In this document: one piece after another, positions 24,501 through 36,500 of the stretch | Layout: each line of letters opens with the position of its first letter | How positions within the stretch are numbered: position 1 is the stretch's first letter | DNA from: Hippopus hippopus | Taxonomy: Eukaryota; Mollusca; Bivalvia; Cardiida; Cardiidae | Length of the DNA stretch: 64,000 nucleotides | Direction: 5' to 3' | Assembly (NCBI GenBank): GCA_946811185.2 | Contig: OX328101.1 | Coordinates: forward strand, 27,946,122-28,010,121 | Program-made: the position numbers and the translations under genes | Notes under the pieces: generated by a model | The model's input: only the letters and a program-made list of their open reading frames with translations | What the model was told of the DNA's origin: nothing | Database searches by the model: none

Positions 24501-27500
24501 TTAACTTTACAAGATTTATGTGCTAATTTATACCAAAAACCCCAGAACATGGTCCGAGCGACATTCCTTTTCAAGTACATGAAATTAGCTATAAACTGTA
24601 TAAATACGTTTTAAGAATTATGTGTTTTATGGAAAATTCTGAAACTGAATCTTACCACTTATTTAGAATGTGTAGAATGTTTATGTATTTTTTTTAAAGT
24701 AGATTTGACGGTCTCTTATAATTTTATATGGAATGGTCATGTACATGTACCTCCATGTCTTTTATGTCATTTGTAAATATTGTTGTATATGAATGAGACT
24801 CTAATAAAGATTATAATATGTAATACGTTTTTACCACTATTTGGGTACAATTAGATGGCATGGGTCATCCATCGCTCGGTGGCGACGATGTATAAAAGAT
24901 ACTCAATCCATCCTCTCATCCTCTTCAGAGATGCAAAAGAGAAATGAGCTATGTAACCAAGAGATGAAGAATACGCTAAGTCTGCCGTTTTTATCGTATA
25001 CCTTTATTACAAATAGGATAGAAAAGAGAAGTAGAGGCAAAAAAGAAGGCATCGGACCTGCTAGGTGAGACCACGTTTAAGTGGTAATCGATGGAAGATA
25101 GGAAGCAATTAAGACAATATTCTCAAATTCTTAACAGAGAACTACTGAGGCAAGAAGTAGTGAAACTTCCTGAATAGTGTTTCCAAATTCCCCACGATCA
25201 ACAACTATGGACCATCAAGGTCTGGCGCACCGCATTAAGGTCTGCGCTTAGCAGCCTAAGGGTTAAACAACAGCCACCATTATAATGTAAGTGTCTCTCA
25301 CCGACAAGTTTGTTTTATGATTGATTTTGCGGTCAATAAAATGTATGAGACAAGCTGTGTGAAAAGGCGGTTTAATCCATCCGCAAAAAACATCGACCAA
25401 TGTCAGCCTTTGTTGTCCGCGCAGGCTAACAATGGTCAACACTTTTTGCTTTCAGTTGATTTTCGTATGTCAAAGGACAATTTTACTTTATGATTAAGCC
25501 AGTTTATAGACAAAATGGATCGAGATTATGTTACAACTTGCTTCGTACATCGTACAATGCAACAATGCTTGTAGTCACTTCTTTCCCAGAGCGACGCTGG
25601 TATTTAAACAAATTTGTTACAGTGGAGAAAAACCAGCTAATCTCTCTACAACTACCGGATAGCTTGAACAGCAATTCCCACTATTTTACGGTCCGAGCTG
25701 TCGACAAACATGGCATAGAGAAGCTAACAAAAACATACTATTTATATCGAAATGTCAAGCGCCTTTCATTGTTCATACAGACGGACAAGGCTATTTATAA
25801 GCCAGGACAAACCGGTAAGTTACATTTCTTCACAATGTATTCCAACAATATTTTCTGTCGATTCACTGACAAATCTGAACACTTAAGCAGCATTTCTTTG
25901 GTCGACCGCAATTGCTTTCAATTAGGAAGAGTCTAAAGTTATTTCAGCTATTAAAGGGTTAGTCTAAGTGCCATCTTGTGACCTGTCTGTTGACAATGCT
26001 TCGGCTCGTTGTGTTAAAATCAGCATAGTCACAGCAAGAAGCAAATGAGACAGACTGAGGCACATGTTATTTCAAAAACCTCTGTAAGCCTCCACTGATT
26101 AGTTTGATTTATTTTCCGTTTACTTTTTGTCGCTACCGATTGTACACATGGGTGACGCCCTCCATGAGGCTGTTAATTATGTTATGGGTTATAGTGCTAA
26201 ATAGAGGACAAAACTCATCTAAGTTACGCGTAGTAACGTGTTCGGTGTATAGCACCGTCATACCCGAAAGACAATTATTAATTTTTAATTGGCAAGCTAT
26301 GGGAATTGAACCCACTCCCTGGTTCAGAGATTTATAATCCCCGTACTTTTCCACTTGCACTGCAATGTATTTGATTGAATTTGCGTTTATTTATCGTCTC
26401 CACAGGGTGCCCATATAAGGGCGCCCCCAAAAGGTTGTTCGTAATGTTACGGGGAATGGTGCAAGGTCAGGACGAAGCCCATCCTAACTTACGCATGGTT
26501 CTTTAACGTGCTCAGGAGTTGGCACACGAGGCATCAGTTTGACGTCTCATCCGAGAGACTATTGGTAGCTTCAGATGGCCAGTACTGGGAATCGAGCCCG
26601 CCCCCCCCCCCCTTAGGTGACCCGACGCATCACGTTCACGGGTTCTCCGCTCTACCAACTAAGCTTTGCGGGCTGGTCCCAGGGCTGCAAAGATAAAGGA
26701 GCCTCAATATTTATACCAGCACCCCAATATTTTGCCTATTACATGTACCTATCTCATTTGCATTATCTCAAGGGAGGTAAATATGCTAGCCATTACAATG
26801 TTAATTTTCAGTACAATTTAGAGTGTTCGCCGTTAATGCTGAGCTAGAAGTACTGAAGGATACGATGGACATTGACATATTCGTAAGTATATTCGCAAAC
26901 ATTTATCAGTTTGACCAAGAATCAAATATTTCAAAGATTCAGGTTCTTTATTGGATATGTAGCTCATGGCCCAAATACATGATACATTCATGCAATATTT
27001 AATAGCGCTATCGTATTCAGATTCTATAAAGAAATGAAAATATTGAACAAGTGTAAAATATTTGAAGTTTGTAATTAAGGATTAGTTTAAAAATATTTAT
27101 TTTCCAAAAATTACGTGGAAAGGGATTTGATCACAAGATAATACAACATCAGAAACGACCCTTCCTATTTAAAGAATATAACAATGTTAAAAAATGGTTA
27201 TAAACAGACACAGAAAGATCATATTTGTTTTATGAGAGGGAGGGAGGGAGGGAGGGAGGGAGAGAGAGAGAGAGAGAGATTGGACTGCACTATAAATTCC
27301 AAATTTTCGAAGCCAGTTTGCTAACGTTTTTGAATCGAGTAGTGGGTTCACAAGTTTGCATCTACATGGTGTTCAGCATCCTCGGGTTCGATCAACCACA
27401 AACATGTAGGGTTTAAGCGGACACGCGAATACAAGAGATTGTCAGAAAAAAAAAAAAACAGAACATTTTATTTCGAGACAAGTACAAAGTTGAACATAGT

Positions 27501-30500
27501 CAAAAGGAAAATATGTATCAATGATAACCATGAATATCACTAGATATTGGGCGAGCATGACGGTAAGAGTGACTTACTAGTACATATTTAGTATTCTCAG
27601 GCAAGCTATAAAGTGCATTTCAGGTTACCTGGCAGTACAAGACATATACAGGGTGTCCGGAAAGTAAGGTAACAGTTTTAAAAATTTATAATATGGCTTT
27701 AAATTTGAGATGAATGGTTAAAAATATATATCCATGTATATAAAATATGTAAGTTTTTTTTTTATGAAAGTTTTATGCAATTTTCATTACATTACGAAGT
27801 ATTACACAGATTTCAAATCAGAAGTACCTTTTTGTCATTGGCGACATTTTAGGACTTAATGACGTTCTCTCACTTCCTGTTGCCTGGACGTGTTTGTAAA
27901 CAAAATATGCGGTTTTGGATACATGAAGAACCACGTTGTTTCACAGAGAGACTACTGTGCAGTGAAAAACTAACTGTATGTTGTGCCATGCCGGGTCGAA
28001 GTGTTATTGGACCATATGTCTTAAACTACACGATTAATTCCTAGCACTAACTATCGCTTTTGAAAGACAAGTTTGCTCCCGCACTTTAAAACAAGTTCCC
28101 TACATTGCAAAACAAGTGGTTTATGCAGGATTGTGCTACGGCACTACATCTTATACTGGGATGAACTTTTCATACGATACATTCAGCGATAGGGTAATGT
28201 CAAGACGATATTCGGAGGTGAAAGGTTGAGGAATATCAAGGCCTGCGTACGGTCCCTACATAACCCGCTTGACCTCTTCTTTTGGGGTTATTTGCAGAAA
28301 AAAAGTCTACAATCCGAAACCAAACAGCACAAACATGTTTCTAAAGAACATTAAACGTGAAATCAAGAATATTGATAATGGAATGTGAGCTGAAGTGATT
28401 GACAATTTCATCGTGCATGTTCGGCATGGAAAGAGCATCGAAAACGTCATAAATTAGTAAAGATGACGCCAGTGACAAAAAGGTACTTCTGATTTAAAAT
28501 CTGTATAAAAGTGTGTGATGTAATGATTATTGAGTGAAATTATCACACAAAAAAAAACTTACATATTTTATGTATATGTTGGTATATTTCTATCTCTTTA
28601 TCGCATTTCTAAAGCCATATAATAAATGTACAAAAGTGTTACCTTACTTTCCGGACACCCTGTACTTAGCCTACTTAAAAAAAGAGAACATTATGAATTA
28701 TCCGGATCTCGAATAAAGCTGCAAATAAATAAGATTGACTACTTCAGTCCAGCAATTCGTCGTGACTGAAAGAATATACCTGACCCATTTACTTGCCTAC
28801 TGATAGGGGAAAAAAAGAACATTATGAATTATGAAGATTTTGTGTAAAGCGCCAAACAGATAAGATTGACTGCTTCAATCAAGCAATCTGTCGTTACTGA
28901 AAGAATATACCTGACCCATTTAGCGCTTCAAGTCCATTTCGTGGAAAAAATCCCAAGAACATTATATATGAACATACATAAATCTAAACCATTGAAGAGA
29001 CAAAGGTATTTCAAGCTATTCTTGCCGGTAAAATTGAATAAAATCAAACTGCCTTTTGCAGGCAAAGAGGATCGAGATCGGACCGCACAAAATATGCCGT
29101 CTGATCCCAGATTCACACTGCCCAAACCTTGGGAAATTACATAGGCAGAAAGCGGAAAAACGAAAAAGAGATTTAATAGCTGTCTCTCTTCTTATTCTAA
29201 AAAGGTCCATACTAAGTATTTATCAAGATTTAGCGCTCCAAATGTTAACTTAGAAGGAACATAATAAATGGTATCCAAATACACAAAGTAAAACAACGAC
29301 ACCTTTTTACATTAAAGAAAAGGTGAGATAAACGGAAAAGTTAACGCCTCCTGTGTACAGTTTCCTTTTAGTCGGTGCTTCTTTTATAGACTGTGGTCTT
29401 GTCTGTTTTAAATAATAAATTTATGAATCTAAAAACATCTGAGCGGTTGGTGTAAAAATCATTAATACTTTTCTTTCGGAGTTCGTTAACATAAGGATGA
29501 GATAAAATGAAATATCCAAAGAACTGTAGCACAGATAATTTTTTTCCCTCAAGTCTTTTTTTTCTTTTTGTCAAATACCGACCTGTTTGTATTGTAAAAT
29601 CTTGTGCATAAATCCGAAGTCTTGAAAATTGATTTCTCGGGGATTCGGGAATGCAATTCAAGGAATCTTCGCAGCAAAAAGTTGTTTTAACTTAACAATT
29701 CAGTTTTAATTACACTGATGTCAATCACGAAGCCAATTTTGTACATAACTAATGTTTCACACTTTGTGCAAACAGTGGCAAAAAAAATTTTGAATCCATA
29801 CAATTTGGATCATTCCATACATAGTTATAACTGTAATCTCATAACAGTATTTTAATATTTGACACCTAATTACCTAAATCCTTCTCTGCATTAATACAGC
29901 TGCTGTGATATACAGGGTTTTTCAAAATATATGTTACACTTTCAACTATGCCTGATGTACATTGTTTAAAGAGGTAATAAAATGAAATTTACACCATTAA
30001 ATCAGTTTAAGAATAAGATTTATCACAAGCACAGTATGATAGGTAACATTGAAAAATACAGGCAGCTAGCACCTTTCAAAACATGCATAGATTTTCACGA
30101 AATGTATAAAATGACGTCCATTTCGACGTTGCAGGATATTCGGTCTCTTCATGATATTTGTTTCATTTGGCTGGGTTATGATCACGCTCATCTCTGGAAC
30201 TAATCTTTTCGGCTAAGAAGATTGATAAAGCTGCCATAGTTTAAAGAGTAAATGAATTTATAAAGATACTATAAAATAATTATATTTCTGTGACCTTAAG
30301 GTGAGCATTGTAGAATATGAATATTAACTTGTTTTGTAATGCTGGTTGTATACACAATGTTACCATTGAATCTAAATATAGATTAACAATTTGAAAATAC
30401 TAAATAAAAAAACCACGGTTTAGCTACGATTTGTTATCGTTTATGGCTATTCTCCAACTGTCCGTCACTCCGCTGTGACTAGGACCGAAAAATGCTAAAA

Positions 30501-33500
30501 TATTACTACAGAGTTTTATAGTTAAAAGTATGAAAGTGAAAAGTTGTTAAAAGATTTTTTTTTTTTTTGTAAATAATTAATTTTGTATTGAAAGACTACT
30601 GAACAAGTTATTCCATTTAAATGCATTTGATCAAAACGTAAGTATTTATACAAACCAAATGGACTATAATTTCTTGCATTTTCATGATCGTCTGCAGATG
30701 AAGGATCTTGAATAAAACTGCTACTACAAGATAATTCCGATTCTTGAAATTTAAAAACGTCGTTGCTTATATCTGCAAAATGTCTTGCATATTCATCTAT
30801 CTAAATATTGATATTAGAACGCTCTTGTTTTTTAAAATACCTGCTCTTAAATTCCTTCGGTTTATAAGATTTAACTTTCATATTTCACCCATCTTCTGTT
30901 TTCTATAAACAGTTCGTTTTGACTTGCATAATTGTCTATACTTAGTCTTTTTTTTTTTTTTTTTTTAACGCTTGACATATTATGATGGTTACGATTCCTG
31001 GCCGAAATGAACGCTCTTCCGGCCGTAGCGCATTGTGCGCCGAACCATTCAATGAGACCGTTACATTTATTTGTAATACGAGCATTCATTACAGGAAAAG
31101 GCGATCAATTTTATGTAATGAATTGGAACTGTAATTAGCGTAGACCTTTTTCGGGCCAAAGGTTTGAAAAAAGGAACAGAATCCATCCGTATTTTGTATA
31201 TCAGGGATCAGAAAATTTCATAGGTTTACTGATGATTATGTGACACCGCGGTTAGTATATTTGGAATGCGTAAACTGGCAATGTCTCTGAGGTTGTAATT
31301 GCTATATGGTCTCCTATCTTTTGGAGTACCAGTTCGGATATATTTAAGCCTGATTAGAGATAGTGACTGATAAGCATTAGTTACAGTAGGTGTATTTTTG
31401 TATGGCTTATTTTTCACCATAAATCATACTTATTCTCTTAAAAGTTCTTTTTTGTGGTTGTAAAAAGACCAGATTCCATGATTACCTGAAAACCAGTACC
31501 ACTTACTTTTATATCAATTAGACTAAATCTTAATATTTATAACCGTGATGTAACGGCGTTTTATAGACATATTCTATGAAAGTCATGCACTCTATGAAGG
31601 TCAAGCACTCTGGTTGAAAAACTCTTGTCTGCTGTGTTGTTATAAAACACAGAAGACCTATTGCATCCACAAAAATCATGTAAAATGAAAATTGCTCGGA
31701 GTGATTAAACAACGGCCTCTTTTTGTGTCTTACTGCTGTTGTTAATATTTTGTAATTTGTTGCCTGCCAGCACAGAGGCATCTTATTCAATTTTCAGAAA
31801 CGTCCATTACAGTTTGAAGCAAACCAACGATTCTTCCGAACCATGGTTCATCTAAAATATATGAATTTCCTTGAGTAACGAAGGTTTTTCTAGCATAACG
31901 AAGGTTTAAGATGAAGAAAAATGAGCTGCTGTTACAAAAAAGATATTATGGTGATTTTTTACTGTGTGGAACTAAAATGAACGACAAACGGGCAATTGTT
32001 TGATTTACATTTTTATTTAGTGGTTTGCACCTATTCGTTTTAAACTTTTCTTACTTCAGTCTGACGAGTCTTTATTTACATTACATACTTTGTGTCTTAA
32101 TAAAGCACTGTGAATTTACCTATTTAGAAATATTTCGTATAAGAATGCAAAGAATATTTCTTTAGTGCAACCTTTAAGCATCTTATGACTAGTCAAATCA
32201 GGTTTTCTGGCGATTCCTGGCCTTAAATGAAGTATAGGTTTCAATCTAAAACTGCTAAATCTTTTTCTGAGTGTGTCTTAAGGATTTTCTTCACAAATGG
32301 AGGAAGGATGGTATATTCTGCACTTAGTGTTGAAGCCAAAACTACCGTTCAGACATTCGGCATTTTCGAGCTTGGATTATATATATAAATTTGTCTCTAT
32401 CAGTTGGAGTTGTAACGCTCGACGTTCTTAATAAAGTGACCACATAGTAAATAAGACTTAGTCTTTTCATAAACGACCCTCGGTCCGAGCAATATCTCAT
32501 TTTGCCAAAATTTCTTCGAAAGTGGCAAGAAAGATATAGAAAACCAGTTCTTCTTCCAGTTCGTAGCAATTTTCTGTCTTGTTTTCCAGGATCCGGCCAG
32601 AAACCGGATATCACTGTGGAGAAATGTCACAGCTCCTTCAGGGGTATTTCAAGGTGAAATGGTGATGTCATCTGAACCGCCTCTTGGTGATTGGTTAATC
32701 GAAGTGGTATATGCGGTACGGCGTCTTAACTTATTGCCATTTTTACCAACAGAACGTGTAGGATTCCCTCGGTTCTAAATTATCCTATAATATTTGAGAT
32801 CTACAATTTAAAATCAGCGTGAATCTGGCTAAATCTGAATTGTTTCTATTGACTTCCGTCTTTACAACACGATTTAAATCTATAATTGTGCAAATTGAAA
32901 GCATTTACAGACATTTCAAATTTGGCTCAAATGTTTGAATTTATCTCGGATAGTTTAGAAAACATCATGGAAATAGGAGAAAATATTGGTAACCAGCATT
33001 TTCTCCTTTACCCACAATAATTCGAAAGGCTCTTTTTCAGAGTCTTTATTCGCGACATTGTTTGGTAAGGGTTTAATTCGTTCATTTTATCATTTAAATT
33101 GTTCGCAGTCACACCGTCAGCACCCCCTTATGGAAAATTTTACTGTCTAAGACCCGTTTTCAGCAAATTTAATGAGCTACCTACAGTTCAAATAATCGAA
33201 ACCCGCATTCAAAAAGATAATTTTTAACATTGAGTCTAGTCTTGACGACCAACTGTGGCAATTTGACTTTTGGGATTTTCGGGATTTTTCAACTTGATTG
33301 TGAGCCAATTATCGCACGATGCAGTGGTGTATATTATGAACCCTTATCCTGCTAAATAACCAACATGAAACTTTAAAGCCTATAGTAAAAACCCAAATTT
33401 TGCTATTTCAAAGGTATTTTTGGGAGAAAGACATTTTCTTATCGGACAGTTTAGTTCCTAGATCAGACTGCACGTTCTGTGCAGTCTAATCTTGATCTAC

Positions 33501-36500
33501 AATGTCCGCAAAAGGCCAGTGAGTCGCGCTTAGCAGCTTAAGGGTTAAGTGTTTGTCAGCCAAATATCCCACGATGCAGAGATATATGCTATGAAGTGTT
33601 TGTGAGCTAAACATCCCAAGAAACAGAGATGTTTTTTATGAAGTATTTGTTTGCGAAACATCTCATGATGCAGAGGTGTATGCTTTGTATTATTTGTCAG
33701 CCAAACATCCTGCAATGACTTGTTCAGTTTGAAAGCATTCGAAGATGAAATACGCAATACGACTCTTATAAGTAGACTTTGCCTTTGAAAAGAGTAGAAA
33801 AAGATGAGTTTTAAAACCAAAAGTTTGATATTCGTCGCCAATTTCATGAGGTGATTAAAATTATTTCATGACATCACCATGCTTTCATTAACTCCTGATA
33901 TAGGTTGGCTGGAATATGGTGTATGGATCGATCGATGATATTTAGATTTTGTCCGAGTTCCTCTGTTTTGTCAGGGCACTGTGTCTCAAAAAAACTCGAT
34001 TGTCTCCCATGTCTTATACTCTTTTCCGGCAGTCCTGAATGCGCCAGCTTTTGACATACGTCTTGGTAGTGATAAAATTGAATGAATAGATGGCAATTTT
34101 CGATGGGTAAAGTGCACATGTTTATTCAGCGAGCCCCTGCTGGCCTATGTGCTCGAACACTTATGACACCAATAAGTGGTGCTTTAGTGAATTGACAACC
34201 CGGGGTCTTTATTTACACCGTAGCAAATTAATATTATTGGGGACGATCCTTTCTTGTATTGTTTGCTAATTTAATATATCTATAAATGTTACCCAATAAC
34301 CCAATACATAAAGGCACAGTAAAGGCCAAAATATCAAAGCAGGTGTCATATTACATTTTAATTTAAATCATACCATTTAAAAGTATGGAAAATATTGTGG
34401 AGATGACAGTCTGATATCGTGTGGTCGGGCCATATGTTAGTCGCTGGCAGAAAAAAGAATCTTAAAATCAGGCAAAAAATAATAAAAACACACAGCTACC
34501 TGGCAGGTTTTCACTTAGTTTTGAAATTAATTTCTCTGTGAGCGACCAACACTTGGACCGACCGTACAATGACATATTGTCATCTTCACAATAATTTTCA
34601 TACTTTTAAATGGTATGATATAAATTCAAATGCATTTAAACACCCCTTTGTTTACATTTGGCCTTTATTGGCACTTTAAGGTTTACACGATTGTGATTCA
34701 GCCAACCTTGTTGGACTTCGGAACCGGCCGAGCGAGAGTACGCATGTGTCATGGACAGCGATTATATATATCAACATTTAAACATTTCTATGTCAGAGAA
34801 AAGCTGTCACAGCGATACGGTATGATCCGTGGCTTTCCAATAAATTAAGAGACGTGTATTAAGATTAGTGCAAGTATAGATGACCATGTCATGATAATTC
34901 TATCTTACAGGGTAAAGACAAAACAACAAAACAGTTTACAGTAGAAGAATTTGGTCAGTACAGTATTTTGGTGTTATATCGATTATCGTTTAGTTTAAGA
35001 CTGTTCAATATTTTCATTAAAAAATGGTGCTGTTTTAGCGTGTGTAGTGTCATGTGTAGATCGAAGATCAGTCATCACTTACTGGGCAGCCTTATCTTAA
35101 AAGATCTTCGTTGTCTTCGAAGTCACTCGCCAGGTATAGTATAATTTGGCACTTATAGCTTTTAATTCGATAGAGGGTTTCATACATGCAACAAACTTTG
35201 GAGCGGGCTTTAAGGGCTAATTTACACAGTAAGTTTTATCAGGTATGAACAGGCTGCTCTGTTTTTAAGCAAATCTGTTTTTTGAAGTTTACACGGCATG
35301 TTCACCAAACCTGCTTCGTATTATATAGTGACTTCCTCAATGGGGGACTAATCATCACAGGATAACAGTTAACCAGAAAACGCATGGTGGAAAAAGGAGA
35401 AAATACTGTTATTAGAAGACCCTTTTCTCCAGGGTAATAAAGACATACGATTGTTGGAAGAAGAAATGATGACAGTATAGAAAAGCCATAAACACCAGCT
35501 GAAAGGCTGATATTGACTCGAAACAGACCTCTACAGGTATAATTACATGTACTATCATGATAAAGGTCTAGTATCTGGCATACTGGGCACTGATTGGTCC
35601 GTTCCGTCTGAAAAATCACAAAAAATGGAACATGATCCATTTTCTCTGCTTTACAGATCTGCTAGCAAATACTCCATTTCGGTTTTGTTTACACGATGCG
35701 ATCTAGCACATATGTTGCAGCAGATATGAAAAGACGAGTCGTCGAAATTGGCCTTTAACGGACAAAAGAGCCCGCTGGATATACGGTACTCATGCGCTGG
35801 GATACGTTTTGTTAGGACTTAATGCGCTTCATGTCCTGTACATGTCTAGTTTGCATTCGTTGATGTCGGCTGGACCTGGCTGTAGACCGGGCTACTATAT
35901 GTCTGACATGGAACGGTTCAGGGGTGTTCAGGAACATCATACTTAGCCGACGATAACGGACAAGGAACTCATAGAAACTGATGAATAACACGTGTGAAAG
36001 TTATCCGCGGGACCAAACTGGGAATAATAAAACGCAGCGTCCCTGCCTCACTCTCTCGTTATCTTTCGCATGTCATGGGTGAGGACCTATGTAAACTTTG
36101 AGACTCTCCATCTATACTTTATTAAATGTCATGTTTGAGGCCACCTGAAGTATCAAGCCTACTACACCCAGTAAAGATTGACCTGCTGGATGGATGCCAT
36201 CTTTTCGGTTGTACATTAGATTCATCGGACTGCTTTACACCCCTTCTGTCTCTCAAGTGACCGTTACCAAACGTTCTTCTAACATTCAAAGCACGTTTAG
36301 TCAGTTAATCATGTGTTGAACTACCTTTTCACGCGGAACTTGTCCCGTACTCGTATTGCGATGTCTGTTAAAGGAACTCTACTGTCTTGTCCTGTATCTG
36401 TCTGGTAATCGTGCTGTTACTATTTTCTCACGGCTGGGAATCGCATGGGAACTGTAATAATGCGTTAAGGATTTTATAGTTATTCCAGAATTATTTCATT

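Larger units (their letters stand above)
19137..24825 (+). mobile_element. Nearly full-length but dead non-LTR retrotransposon (LINE C)
   Basis: In order: an ORF1-like fragment 19137-19616 (NKLRGKNFSINKDFP, RRRLRPEYNR, similar to L1-type ORF1 C-termini). An APE-type endonuclease follows in broken frames, 19940-20400 (LNMNGL, CFSETHLDD with the catalytic Glu, LYVPSESSLFF). The linker 21240-21500 carries RRQFDRKVQRAKK, DFWQSVGKLGVG and RIPMEVVLENG. The RT at 22390-23181 carries EQNGFRKKRSTVDQN, AFIDFRK, VDSGLKQGCELSPLL, NLYINDL and WCCANNIQINPDKSN. The C-terminal part at 23510-24468 carries RAMRFYLGVGKYTPN, KFRCGVAPIRKETGR, CLFCSAVENESHIL. AATAAAGATTATAATATG at about 24804 is the likely 3' end. 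Numerous stops and shifts, an ATT repeat (20437-20460) and a nested 622-bp element (21720-22341) make it inactive. Confidence 0.9.
18551..25589 (+). other. TEP-like intron 1 (about 7 kb, filled by LINE C)
   Basis: The intron holds a hairpin-family 1 piece (about 18675-18735), the degraded LINE C (19137-24825) with a nested DNA element, a SINE tail at about 24850-24895 (GGTGGCGACGATGTATAAA) and a MITE family 3 copy that reaches the 3' splice site. No additional MG-type exon was found in it. Confidence 0.7.

Noticed and set aside
25461..25589. Start of TEP-like exon 2 further upstream, including the ATG at 25490
   Set aside because: The extra codons align with MITE family 3 sequence and do not resemble MG1; the phase from exon 1 points to 25590.
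29913..30203. Second mariner-type element starting TACAGGGTTTTTC with the 73-codon frame at 29982
   Set aside because: No matching inverted end was found downstream and the frame has no transposase motif.
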